Positions 34,113-41,337 of a stretch of DNA of 64,000 nucleotides are shown here, piece by piece (position 1 is the first letter of the stretch; each line of letters opens with the position of its first letter). Origin of the DNA: Armatimonadetes bacterium UBA1398 (lineage in GTDB: Bacteria; Armatimonadota; Zipacnadia; UBA1398); assembly GCA_002305165.1 (NCBI GenBank), contig DBQI01000023.1, positions 118,916 to 182,915 of the forward strand, given 5' to 3'. The notes under the pieces were generated by a model. It had not been told where the DNA came from, did not search any database, and worked only from the letters and a program-made list of their open reading frames with translations. Made by a program: the position numbers and the translations under genes.

Positions 34113-36569
34113 CTAGTTGATCTTCCACTCCAGGATGCCGCCGGAGAAGTCCTCCTGAAGCCTGGCTGTAACGCGTAGCGCCTCTGTCTCCACCGGCCCA
34201 AACTCCACGCGGTTGTACTGGTCAGCGTCCACTCCGTACTCGCCGAGGGCTTGGACCGGTACCCACTGCCCTTCCCTCAGGTACTCCAAGCGCCACGAGG
34301 CGGGCACCCTACAGCGCCCCGCCGTGGTGGTGTCGTCGAACCAGTAGAGCGCCACGCTGCTGACGGTGCCCGGCTCGTCGAGTCGGTAGGTGATCCACTC
34401 TTCAGTGCCCCGATGATCCCACCACGTGAACCGCGGGATCGACTGGTCATTGCTGCTGCTGGGCTCGATCCCATCGCTCACAGCAGCGCGGCTGTCGTGG
34501 ACATGGCTCGCTAGATGACGCGGCTCGGGAGGAGCCGCCCATACATGAGCATCGTTGTCAGTGCCGATGACGGGGAAGGCGCTTATGCGAAGGCGCGCGC
34601 ACCCCATGGGCACCAGGACAATCTCCTCGACTGGCTCGTCCGAAGCCACGGGGCTGTCCTGCAGCTCATCTACAAGGTTCATCTGAGGAAGGAGCATCCA
34701 ATTGGGGATGCGGCGACCCTTGGTGATGAGCCGAACTGGAGCGTCCTCCAAGGTGAAGGGCTGGCTCGCGACGGCTTCGGCCGACTCCAGAACCGTGAAG
34801 CCCGCAGCCGGGTCCTCGTCGCTCAGCACCAGGCCGTAGTTCCACGGGGACCTAGGGAAGACCTCAAGAGCCGGGAACTCGTCGGTGCCGCCGTACCGCT
34901 GCCACTCCTCGTCTATCGCGAGGGAGTAGGTCAGTGGTCCACGGCTGACGGAAGCTGCCTGGTGGTTCGCCAGCCAGCGATCGACCCGGATGGACATGGG
35001 CAGTGTGAGGGTTACCACATCGTTGGGCTCCCAGCGCCGCTCCAGCCGCACGTACGACCCCGGGGGCGGTGTCGTGCCGACCGCGCGACCGTTGATCTCT
35101 ACCTTGGCCGACTCGCACCATCCGGGCACCCGGAGGAAGATAGGGAACTCAACGGCCCGCTCCGGGCTCAGGGTAAACTCGATGACCTCGCTGAAAGGGT
35201 AGCCGGTGGACTCAGTGATCCGGATCTGGACTCCATCGCCTACCGTAGCCGAGACGACGGACTCCGCGTACAGCATCGCGGCTAGCCCATTGCCCGGAGC
35301 CGCCATCCAGAGGTGCTCAGCGTAGTACGGCCACCCGTGGCTCACGTTGTGTTGGCAGCATCGGTACCCGTGCGGATCGTAACTGAGCATCGTGCCGCTG
35401 TTCTGAAGGCCGGGCGACTTGTCATCCTTGTCCAGTCGGGGCATGTTCGGCGCGGTCAGGTAGTGCAGCGACTTCAGGTCCGGCGTCTGCGAGGCCGGGA
35501 AGTCGTTGAATGCGACCTCCTCGCACCGATCAGCCCAGACGGGATCCCCAGTCATCGCTACGAGCATCTGGAAGCTATGCATGAACTCGACCATGCTGCA
35601 TGTCTCCGCCGCCTGCCGCGGGTCATCATAGCCGGGTCGTGCATTCTCGTCCGCGCCGAACATCCCGCCAGGCACCTGCCCGTACTTGGCCATGACCTCG
35701 TCGTAGTTGCGCACCGTGGCGTCCAGATGGGCCGGATCATGACTCAGCACGTAGTATTCCGCCGGCTCGCGGAAGCCCTGGGTGATGTTCACGCCGTGCC
35801 AGTTGATGACGCCCTCGTCCCAGCGTGCCATGCATCGGTGGATCTTGTGGGCAAGCTCGATGAGGCGCCCATCGCGCGTCCGGTTGTAGAGCCAGTAGAC
35901 GCTCTCCAGGTTGTCCCCGGCGCGAATGGCGGGCCAGTAGCCCCGCATGAACTGGTCCTCGGGCACGGCAAGCTGCCACTCGAAGTACCGAGTCATGAAG
36001 TCGATCACGCGCGGATCGCTGGTGTACTCGTGGTAGGACTGAAGGCAGTTGAGGGCGATCATGTTGGGCCAGAGGTCGGCCGCACCGTCTAGGGACTTCT
36101 CGTTCTCCAGGGGGCCGAACCAGCCGTCTGCCCGCTGGCTCCCCAGAATCCCCTCTATCCAGACCAGGGCTTCGGCGATCATGTCCTTATCATCGAGGAT
36201 GTAGGCGAGGTCGCCGTAGCCTTTGAGCCAGTAAGGCAGCTCCTCCCATCCTGCCTTGCCCGTTCCCTCGGGATCCAGCCAGGCGTTGCCTTCCTTGACA
36301 CACCAGGGGCTGATTCGCGGCAGCTGGCCGACCTGGCCATCGCGCATCAGGTCAAGCTGGTGTCCGAGCCATCCGCGCGGCTGTATGCTCCCGACAGGCA
36401 GCTTGTAGAAGGGACTGGGCAGCAGGGGCGCCGCATTGCCGACGTAGTGGTCATTACCCCGTTCCGTATCAGGCCGTGATACATACTCAATGCTCATGTT
36501 CTGGGCGGCCGCCATGCCGGTGAGAAGCAGAGCACCCGCCAGAGCGACCATCGCGGTGAATCCGCGCAT
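34113..36569 (-). CDS. GH127 beta-L-arabinofuranosidase-like protein (DUF1680)
   Basis: An 818-residue secreted protein (signal peptide ending near GMAAAQ). It has an (alpha/alpha)6 barrel with the GH127 zinc-thiolate signature: E322-T-C324 in AAETCSMVEF, and the adjacent pair C404-C405 in YRCCQHN. In the characterised enzyme HypBA1, Glu338, Cys340, Cys417 and Cys418 hold zinc, and one of those cysteines acts as nucleophile. The same spacing is kept here. A beta-sandwich follows (VPGW-x-E-S, RGPLTYSLAID), and the last ~150 residues look like an extra carbohydrate-binding discoidin-type domain (EWITYRLDEPGTVSSVALYWF). The substrate is probably an arabinofuranoside, though this family is broad. 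It is downstream of the DUF1080 gene on the same strand. Confidence 0.88.
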   Translation of the reverse strand: MRGFTAMVALAGALLLTGMAAAQNMSIEYVSRPDTERGNDHYVGNAAPLLPSPFYKLPVGSIQPRGWLGHQLDLMRDGQVGQLPRISPWCVKEGNAWLDPEGTGKAGWEELPYWLKGYGDLAYILDDKDMIAEALVWIEGILGSQRADGWFGPLENEKSLDGAADLWPNMIALNCLQSYHEYTSDPRVIDFMTRYFEWQLAVPEDQFMRGYWPAIRAGDNLESVYWLYNRTRDGRLIELAHKIHRCMARWDEGVINWHGVNITQGFREPAEYYVLSHDPAHLDATVRNYDEVMAKYGQVPGGMFGADENARPGYDDPRQAAETCSMVEFMHSFQMLVAMTGDPVWADRCEEVAFNDFPASQTPDLKSLHYLTAPNMPRLDKDDKSPGLQNSGTMLSYDPHGYRCCQHNVSHGWPYYAEHLWMAAPGNGLAAMLYAESVVSATVGDGVQIRITESTGYPFSEVIEFTLSPERAVEFPIFLRVPGWCESAKVEINGRAVGTTPPPGSYVRLERRWEPNDVVTLTLPMSIRVDRWLANHQAASVSRGPLTYSLAIDEEWQRYGGTDEFPALEVFPRSPWNYGLVLSDEDPAAGFTVLESAEAVASQPFTLEDAPVRLITKGRRIPNWMLLPQMNLVDELQDSPVASDEPVEEIVLVPMGCARLRISAFPVIGTDNDAHVWAAPPEPRHLASHVHDSRAAVSDGIEPSSSNDQSIPRFTWWDHRGTEEWITYRLDEPGTVSSVALYWFDDTTTAGRCRVPASWRLEYLREGQWVPVQALGEYGVDADQYNRVEFGPVETEALRVTARLQEDFSGGILEWKIN

Positions 36570-36647
36570 AGGTTGATGCCTGCACCGCCCGACGGGCAGG
36601 CCTGACCTCCCTCGCGTGAGATGGGATCCGAACTCGTCTACGCCTCT

Positions 36648-36690
36648 GGCGGCTAAGCCGCCGTCTCGCTGGCCGCCCCGCTTTAGCGGG
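36648..36690 (-). repeat. Two adjacent short hairpins between DUF1080 and GH127 genes
   Basis: GGCGGC-TAA-GCCGCC occupies 36648-36662 (6-bp arms, 3-base loop) and CCCGC-TTTA-GCGGG occupies 36677-36690 (5-bp arms). They lie in the 137-base gap between two leftward genes, just past the end of the DUF1080 gene. They could attenuate or terminate transcription, or be REP-like elements; no other copy was seen in the window. Confidence 0.4.
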
Positions 36691-36706
36691 ACCGTTCACT
36701 GGAAGC

Positions 36707-37348
36707 CTAGGCCGGCGTGGGCTCGTACCGATCCGAGCCGGCTAACGGAAGCGGAATCATCCAGAGGTTCCGGAACTGCACGGCATTGCCGTGGTCCTGT
36801 AGCAGAAGGGGCCCCGGTGCGGCGATATCCTGGTCGAGCGCGCCACCGGTCGGGCCCAGCGCCTCGACGTTGTTGTGAATCACGCAGCCGTTCAGAAGCA
36901 GCGTAACACGTGCCTGGCTCTCGACGGTTCCGTCGGGCGCTACGCGAGCCCCTCGGAACACGATATCGTAAGACTGCCACTCCTCGGGTGGTCGGCACGC
37001 GTTCGTCAGGGGGGCGAACTGGTCGTAGATGGCCCCGCAATCCCCCTTGCCAGGGATGCCGACGCCGAAGGAGTCGAGTACCTGGATCTCGTAGCGTCCC
37101 TGCAGGTACACGCCACTGTTGCCCCTGGCTTGCCCCGTAGCCTCGGGCATATGGGGGCACTTGAACTCCAGGTGGATGTAAGCATCGGAGAAGCGATGCT
37201 CGGTCATGATGTCGCCCCCACCGGAGGTCATTACCCCGTCCTCAACCCTCCAGACGGCGGGGGATCCATCGCGTTTCGTCCAGCCATCCATGTCAACACC
37301 GTTGAACAGGCGAACCGCGCCTTCAGGCGCGGCGAGATTGAGATGCAT
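36707..37348 (-). CDS. DUF1080 (3-keto-disaccharide hydrolase-like) protein
   Basis: A 213-residue single-domain jelly-roll protein. DUF1080 hallmarks: VRLFNGVDMDGWTKRDGSPAVWRVEDGVMTSGGGDIMTEHRF, then YIHLEFKCP, a GNSGVYLQGRYEIQVLDSFG block, and a terminal FRNLWMIPL strand. Related proteins bind or hydrolyse 3-keto-glycosides produced by Gfo/Idh/MocA-type dehydrogenases, which fits the exported oxidoreductase at 12677-13957, though the two are far apart here. No signal peptide is seen in this start. ATG 37348 is preceded by GAGGAGG 8 bases upstream; an in-frame ATG at 37399 has no comparable site. Confidence 0.85.
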   Translation of the reverse strand: MHLNLAAPEGAVRLFNGVDMDGWTKRDGSPAVWRVEDGVMTSGGGDIMTEHRFSDAYIHLEFKCPHMPEATGQARGNSGVYLQGRYEIQVLDSFGVGIPGKGDCGAIYDQFAPLTNACRPPEEWQSYDIVFRGARVAPDGTVESQARVTLLLNGCVIHNNVEALGPTGGALDQDIAAPGPLLLQDHGNAVQFRNLWMIPLPLAGSDRYEPTPA

Positions 37349-37449
37349 GTCGAGTTCCTCCTCTGTGAGCCAGCCGACGGATAACCACACGACACGCATT
37401 TCCCCTTCGTGGGCCCGTCACCTGCACCGAGCCCACCGCCAGGAGCTGC

Positions 37450-38745
37450 CTAGGGCCACATCCGCACGGCGTCCGCCGCGCGGTGCAGGGCTCCATCTAT
37501 GTCGTCGTCCATGGGCTCGCCGTCGGGGCCGTAGCCACGATTGGCCAGGATGGCCCAGGTCAGTCCGTCGTGCCTACGCACCAGAAGCGATGTGGTCCCC
37601 GCCAGACGGCCCGCGTGCCAGTGGTTCGCCATGCCAGGCAGTCCCTCATCCGGGTCCCCGAGGCGGTCGCTGCGCGGTCGGACCATCCATCCGAGGGCGT
37701 AGTAGGCGTCAAGGGGCGTGCCGTCGGCCTCATACCCCGCGGCCCCGTCGGGTCGGGCGAACATGGCGCGGATGCTCTCCTCCGACAGCACGGGGCACTT
37801 CTCGGCATCATCGAAGGCGGCCCCGAACCGCACCAGATCACTCGCTGAGGCCAGCCAGCCGCCGTGCGCATCCATCGGTTCCAGGGCGAAGCCACCGTAG
37901 GGCGCCGGCGCCCACTCGCAGCCGTTACCGCCGTAGGGAAGATCGAAGACGCTCGGGGCGGCGCCGTCGTGATAGTAGGTGACCTCTCTACTCCGGCGCC
38001 CGTCAGTGAGGGTTGCCCCGATACGCATGCCGCGGATGCCGAGCGGCTCTAGCACCTCATCACGCACGAAGCGCTCATAGCTGGCGCCGGAGAGCGACTC
38101 GATGATCCGGCCCAGCAGGCAGTACCCGAAGTTGGAGTACGCGTACCTGGCCCCTGGAGCGAAGTCGAGTGGCTGCCCAAGCATGTAGCGGATCACCTCC
38201 TCGGGACCCGCCGGAGGGACGGTACCCAGTCGCTCGGCGATGGAGAAGGGAGGCAGCATAGGGTCGAAACTCACGTCGCGGTCCCAACCACCCGTGTGAT
38301 GCAACAGGTGCCGGAGGGTGACTTGGCGCCAGCGAGGGTCTAGCGGCTCGCCCTCAAAGAGCGCCCCGTCAAGGATCGATATGATCGGCGAGTCCAGGGT
38401 CACGACCTCGCCGTTGCGGTCCACGGGCTTGCTCTCCAGCAGACGTAGCAACGCCACAGCCGTGATGGGCTTAGAGACGCTCGCGATGCGGAACAGCGAG
38501 CTTGGTTCCACGACGCGCCCCGACTGAATGTCCGCATATCCGTAGCCACGGGCCAGAACGATGCGACCGTTCCTCGCTACCGCAATTGCGGCCCCGGGTA
38601 CCTGATGACGGCGCATCCAGGCGATTACCTCGTGGTCGAAGCTCTCAAAGCCGCTGGCTCCCGCGCGTGACAGGCTCGGAATAGCGGCATTCCCAACCCA
38701 GACGGGATCCATGGCACCCATGACAAGTGCTAACAGCACGGACAT
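37450..38745 (-). CDS. Class C beta-lactamase-fold serine hydrolase
   Basis: A 431-residue protein with a short hydrophobic N-terminus (MSVLLALVMGAMD), probably exported. The S-x-x-K motif is IASVSKPITAV (Ser89, Lys92). The Y-x-N motif is YSNFGYCLLG, and the third motif appears as H-x-G in NHWHAGRLAGTTS, as in many esterase/DD-peptidase members instead of K-T-G. This family covers esterases, D-aminopeptidases and peptidoglycan-directed hydrolases; a lactam resistance role cannot be assumed. ATG 38745 has GAGGGGG just upstream; a frame open back to 39081 would overlap the divergent cytochrome gene. A candidate promoter lies at 38805-38835. Confidence 0.85.
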   Translation of the reverse strand: MSVLLALVMGAMDPVWVGNAAIPSLSRAGASGFESFDHEVIAWMRRHQVPGAAIAVARNGRIVLARGYGYADIQSGRVVEPSSLFRIASVSKPITAVALLRLLESKPVDRNGEVVTLDSPIISILDGALFEGEPLDPRWRQVTLRHLLHHTGGWDRDVSFDPMLPPFSIAERLGTVPPAGPEEVIRYMLGQPLDFAPGARYAYSNFGYCLLGRIIESLSGASYERFVRDEVLEPLGIRGMRIGATLTDGRRSREVTYYHDGAAPSVFDLPYGGNGCEWAPAPYGGFALEPMDAHGGWLASASDLVRFGAAFDDAEKCPVLSEESIRAMFARPDGAAGYEADGTPLDAYYALGWMVRPRSDRLGDPDEGLPGMANHWHAGRLAGTTSLLVRRHDGLTWAILANRGYGPDGEPMDDDIDGALHRAADAVRMWP

Positions 38746-38804
38746 CAGCGCCCCCTCTCGGCGGTGTCGCAGGAGCGCGTGAGCGATCGGCGCGTGAATG
38801 CACA

Positions 38805-38835
38805 GTAATAGAACCTCAGTTGTGGCTCCTGTCAA
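38805..38835 (-). promoter_or_regulatory. Candidate sigma-70 promoter for the serine hydrolase gene
   Basis: On the leftward strand, TTGACA (38835-38830) is followed after 19 bases by TATTAC (38810-38805). The -35 box is perfect, the -10 is 4/6, and the spacer is longer than ideal. A start near 38798 would give a leader of about 50 bases. Confidence 0.4.
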
Positions 38836-38944
38836 ACAGGCGTACTTCGCAGGAGGAGAAACAGCGGTACGGCGGAACCGGCGTAATACATTGACAGGCC
38901 ACGCTTGCGTCCGCGCACATGGTGTAGAGGGGATCCCCGCTAAG

Positions 38945-39694
38945 ATGCACATCCGGAAGAGTCTTGCCGCTCTCGTCTCCCTGGCAGCGATAGGCGGCGC
39001 CGCGCTCGTCGCCATGCTTCCCGTGAGCGCACAGGAGGATACGGAGTACGCCGCTGAGATGATGTGCCAGGTCTGCCACAAGCTCCCTCAGGCCGAGGGC
39101 GCCGTTCCCGCAGTAACGGGTCTCTACATGGAGACCAAACACGCCAAGGCCGAGGGGGAAGGTCCTCGCTTCATGTTGCCAGACGAGGAGCCGGGCGTTG
39201 GATGCCAGGCCTGCCATGGGCCGGGGCAAGGCCATGTGCTCGGCCATGGGGATGCTGAGCTCATCAGCAATCCTGAGGACCTCGAGGAGCGAGACGCGCG
39301 ACTCTCCTTGTGCGGCCGGTGCCATGCCGCCTACGAAGAGGAGTGGGTCGAGGAGTATGCCTACGGCGACAACATCCTCGATAAGATCACACTCCTGGAG
39401 CCGACGGGCGAGAAGCTCCAGCAGCTCAATGAGATGAAGGGCAGCCTGCACTTCACCGACCCAACGGCGCCCACATGCGTCAACTGCCACACGGGCCACA
39501 AGGAGCTCTCAGACGACTTGCCGCACCAGACGCGCAAGCCGACTAACGAGCTCTGCCTCGAGTGCCACGCGGGCCAGGAGGACTATGCCCACTCGGGATG
39601 GGCGAAGATACCGGCCGACGCGACCTGCGCCACGTGCCACATGCCCGGCGGGAAACACGTGTTCATAGCCCCGGCTTCAGCGGACGCGCTCTAG
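38945..39694 (+). CDS. Secreted hexaheme c-type cytochrome
   Basis: A 249-residue protein with a signal peptide (KSLAALVSLAAIGGAALVAMLPVSAQ) and six C-x-x-C-H haem c motifs in the mature part: CQVCH (Cys41 first), CQACH, CGRCH, CVNCH, CLECH and CATCH. Extra histidines nearby (for example TKHAKAE, GHGDAEL, LHFTD, GHKEL) can serve as distal ligands, so bis-His hexaheme packing is likely. Such proteins shuttle electrons in the periplasm. It is 179 bases upstream of the hydrogenase/heterodisulfide reductase genes, separated from them by a CRP-like site and a hairpin, so it is probably a separate transcript or subject to partial readthrough. The start at ATG 38945 gives a clean leader; the frame is open to 38798. 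A TTGACA at 38891 lacks a matching -10. Confidence 0.85.
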   Translation: MHIRKSLAALVSLAAIGGAALVAMLPVSAQEDTEYAAEMMCQVCHKLPQAEGAVPAVTGLYMETKHAKAEGEGPRFMLPDEEPGVGCQACHGPGQGHVLGHGDAELISNPEDLEERDARLSLCGRCHAAYEEEWVEEYAYGDNILDKITLLEPTGEKLQQLNEMKGSLHFTDPTAPTCVNCHTGHKELSDDLPHQTRKPTNELCLECHAGQEDYAHSGWAKIPADATCATCHMPGGKHVFIAPASADAL

Positions 39695-39736
39695 ACAGGT
39701 CTCAGACCGTTCGATGACATACATATACGCCGAATC

Positions 39737-39752
39737 TGTGAATGATTTCACA
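39737..39752. promoter_or_regulatory. CRP-family operator: TGTGA-N6-TCACA
   Basis: TGTGA at 39737-39741 and TCACA at 39748-39752 form the exact consensus half-sites of the CRP branch of the CRP/FNR superfamily. It lies 122 bases before ATG of hdrC and 43 bases after the cytochrome stop. The regulator is not encoded in the window. FNR-type sites (TTGAT-N4-ATCAA) differ. Confidence 0.6.
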
Positions 39753-39759
39753 AAGCTGG

Positions 39760-39800
39760 GCCGAAGGGGAGGCTCGTGCCCCGCTGTGGGGCCCTTCGGC
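39760..39800 (+). terminator. Long stem-loop in the hdr operon leader
   Basis: GCCGAAGGG (39760-39768) pairs with CCCTTCGGC (39792-39800). An inner GCCCC/GGGGC stem (39778-39782 with 39788-39792) competes for one base of it. No U tract follows. It may terminate the cytochrome transcript or act as a leader structure between the CRP-like site and hdrC. Confidence 0.45.
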
Positions 39801-39873
39801 GTGTCCATGGTAGGTGGGCCGGGCGTGACGGCCGGTCACGATGCACCGAATGGTAGGAGGCGTCAATAGGCTG

Positions 39874-40437
39874 ATGGCCAGTCCAGGAGTGCCGCTCAGC
39901 GGCGAGCTAGTCAAGGAACTCGAGCGCATACCCGATGGCGAGAAGATCAAGCAGTGCATCCAATGCGGCACCTGCAGCGCTTCCTGCCCGACCGCATATG
40001 CCATGGACTACACGCCGAGGGCGGTCATCGCGGCCATGCGGGCCGGGCAGTTGGAGAAGGTCCTGCGGAGTGACACGGCGTGGCTTTGCGCCTCCTGCTA
40101 CAGCTGCACGGTCCGTTGTCCCGCGGGGATCCAGTTCACGGACATGATGTACGCGCTGAAGCGGCTCGGGATCAAGCATGGCATCACCCCGAAGGATGAT
40201 CGAGGCCAGAAGCTGATGGCTACCTTCGTCGAGGATGTCGACGAGTCGGGCCGCAGCTCCGAGCTGTGGCTGATGGCCAAGTACTTCATGCGCACTGGCC
40301 CCCAGGCGGCGCTGCGCGACGCCGCCTTCGCCTTCAACATGTGGCGCAACCGACGCCTCAAGTTGGTGCCGGAGCGGGTGAAGGCGGCGGAGCAGCTCAA
40401 GGCCATCAAACGGGCGCTTGAGAGGAGACAAGGATGA
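39874..40437 (+). CDS. hdrC: Heterodisulfide reductase subunit C-like iron-sulfur protein
   Basis: A 187-residue protein with two cubane motifs: CIQCGTCSASCPTAYAMD and CASCYSCTVRCPAGIQF. This is the HdrC layout, in which two [4Fe-4S] clusters relay electrons between HdrA and the catalytic HdrB. The PRAVIAAMRAG helix between them and the basic C-terminal helices are also typical. Start: ATG 39874 lies 13 bases after AGGAGG. ATG 39841 and 39850 are also in frame but sit on the wrong side of that site, so the N-terminus is uncertain by 8-11 residues. The stop overlaps the hdrB start as ATGA. It is the first gene of the hdrCBA-mvhDGA cluster. Confidence 0.88.
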   Translation: MASPGVPLSGELVKELERIPDGEKIKQCIQCGTCSASCPTAYAMDYTPRAVIAAMRAGQLEKVLRSDTAWLCASCYSCTVRCPAGIQFTDMMYALKRLGIKHGITPKDDRGQKLMATFVEDVDESGRSSELWLMAKYFMRTGPQAALRDAAFAFNMWRNRRLKLVPERVKAAEQLKAIKRALERRQG

Positions 40438-41300
40438 ACTACCTCTTCTATCCGGGATGCGCCCTCGAGGCGAGCTCGCCGCACTACTACAAGAGCTGTC
40501 GTCTCTCGTGCGAGAAGGTCGGGATCCAGCTCGATGAGCTCGAGGACTGGACCTGCTGTGGGGCCACGGCCTACGTGGGTACCGATGAGGTCAAGGCGAC
40601 CGCCTACTCCGCGCGGAATCTCGCGCTGGCCGAGCGGGCGGGCGCGACCGACCTCGTGACCGCCTGCAACGCCTGTTACATCACGCTGCGCAAGTCGGAT
40701 AAGTTCTTCACGAACGAGACGATGCGCCATGACGCGAGTGAGGCTCTCCAGGCCGCGGGCCTGGCATACGACGGAACGGTGCGCGTGCGTCACATCGCCG
40801 AGGTCCTGCTCAACGATGTGGGCCCCGCGCGCATCAAGGAGTCGATCACGACGCCGTTGGATGGCCTCAAGGTCGCCTGTTACCACGGCTGCCTCCTCAC
40901 CCGGCCCTTCACGGACATTGGTGACCCCGAGCAGCCGGACATCATGGACCGTGTGTTGGCGCCGACGGGCGCCGAGATGGTCGACTTCCCCGCTACGGCG
41001 AAATGCTGCGGCGGCATGCTGATGACCACTCGGCGCGAGGTCGGCCTGGCCCTGGTCTATGAGATCCTCTCGTGTGCGCGCGCCATGAAGGCGGACGTGG
41101 TGGCGGTTGCGTGTCCGCTGTGCAGCGTCAATCTCGAGGCCTACCAGGACGCTATCGGGCAGGTCTATGACTGGGACCGACCGATGCCGATCGTCCTGTT
41201 CACGCAGTTGCTCGCCCTGGCGCAAGGCGCGTCAGCCGAGGATGTCGGCCTGGATCAGTGCATGATACGGCCTGAATTCCTCATGGAACGCTTCGCCTAG
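40434..41300 (+). CDS. hdrB: Heterodisulfide reductase subunit B-like protein
   Basis: A 288-residue protein with two CCG domains. The first contains YFYPGCAL-like YPGCALEAS, DWTCCGATAYVG and CNACY. The second contains CYHGCLL, KCCGGMLMT and CPLCSVNLEAYQ. In HdrB these cysteine-rich sequences bind two noncubane [4Fe-4S] clusters that split a disulfide. In methanogens the substrate is CoM-S-S-CoB; bacteria lack it, so another disulfide or thiol acceptor is expected. All the CCG cysteines that I can identify are kept, so a functional active site is likely. The ATGA overlap with hdrC implies translational coupling. Confidence 0.92.
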   Translation: MNYLFYPGCALEASSPHYYKSCRLSCEKVGIQLDELEDWTCCGATAYVGTDEVKATAYSARNLALAERAGATDLVTACNACYITLRKSDKFFTNETMRHDASEALQAAGLAYDGTVRVRHIAEVLLNDVGPARIKESITTPLDGLKVACYHGCLLTRPFTDIGDPEQPDIMDRVLAPTGAEMVDFPATAKCCGGMLMTTRREVGLALVYEILSCARAMKADVVAVACPLCSVNLEAYQDAIGQVYDWDRPMPIVLFTQLLALAQGASAEDVGLDQCMIRPEFLMERFA

Positions 41301-41337
41301 TGGCCTCAGAGCCGTTCTGATAGAGGGGAATGACCCA

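Noticed and set aside
37450..38745. Antibiotic-resistance beta-lactamase
   Set aside because: Third motif is H-x-G and the family is dominated by esterases and D-peptidases; no resistance context.
38891..38896. TTGACA box as a promoter for the hexaheme cytochrome
   Set aside because: No acceptable -10 hexamer within 15-19 bases downstream.
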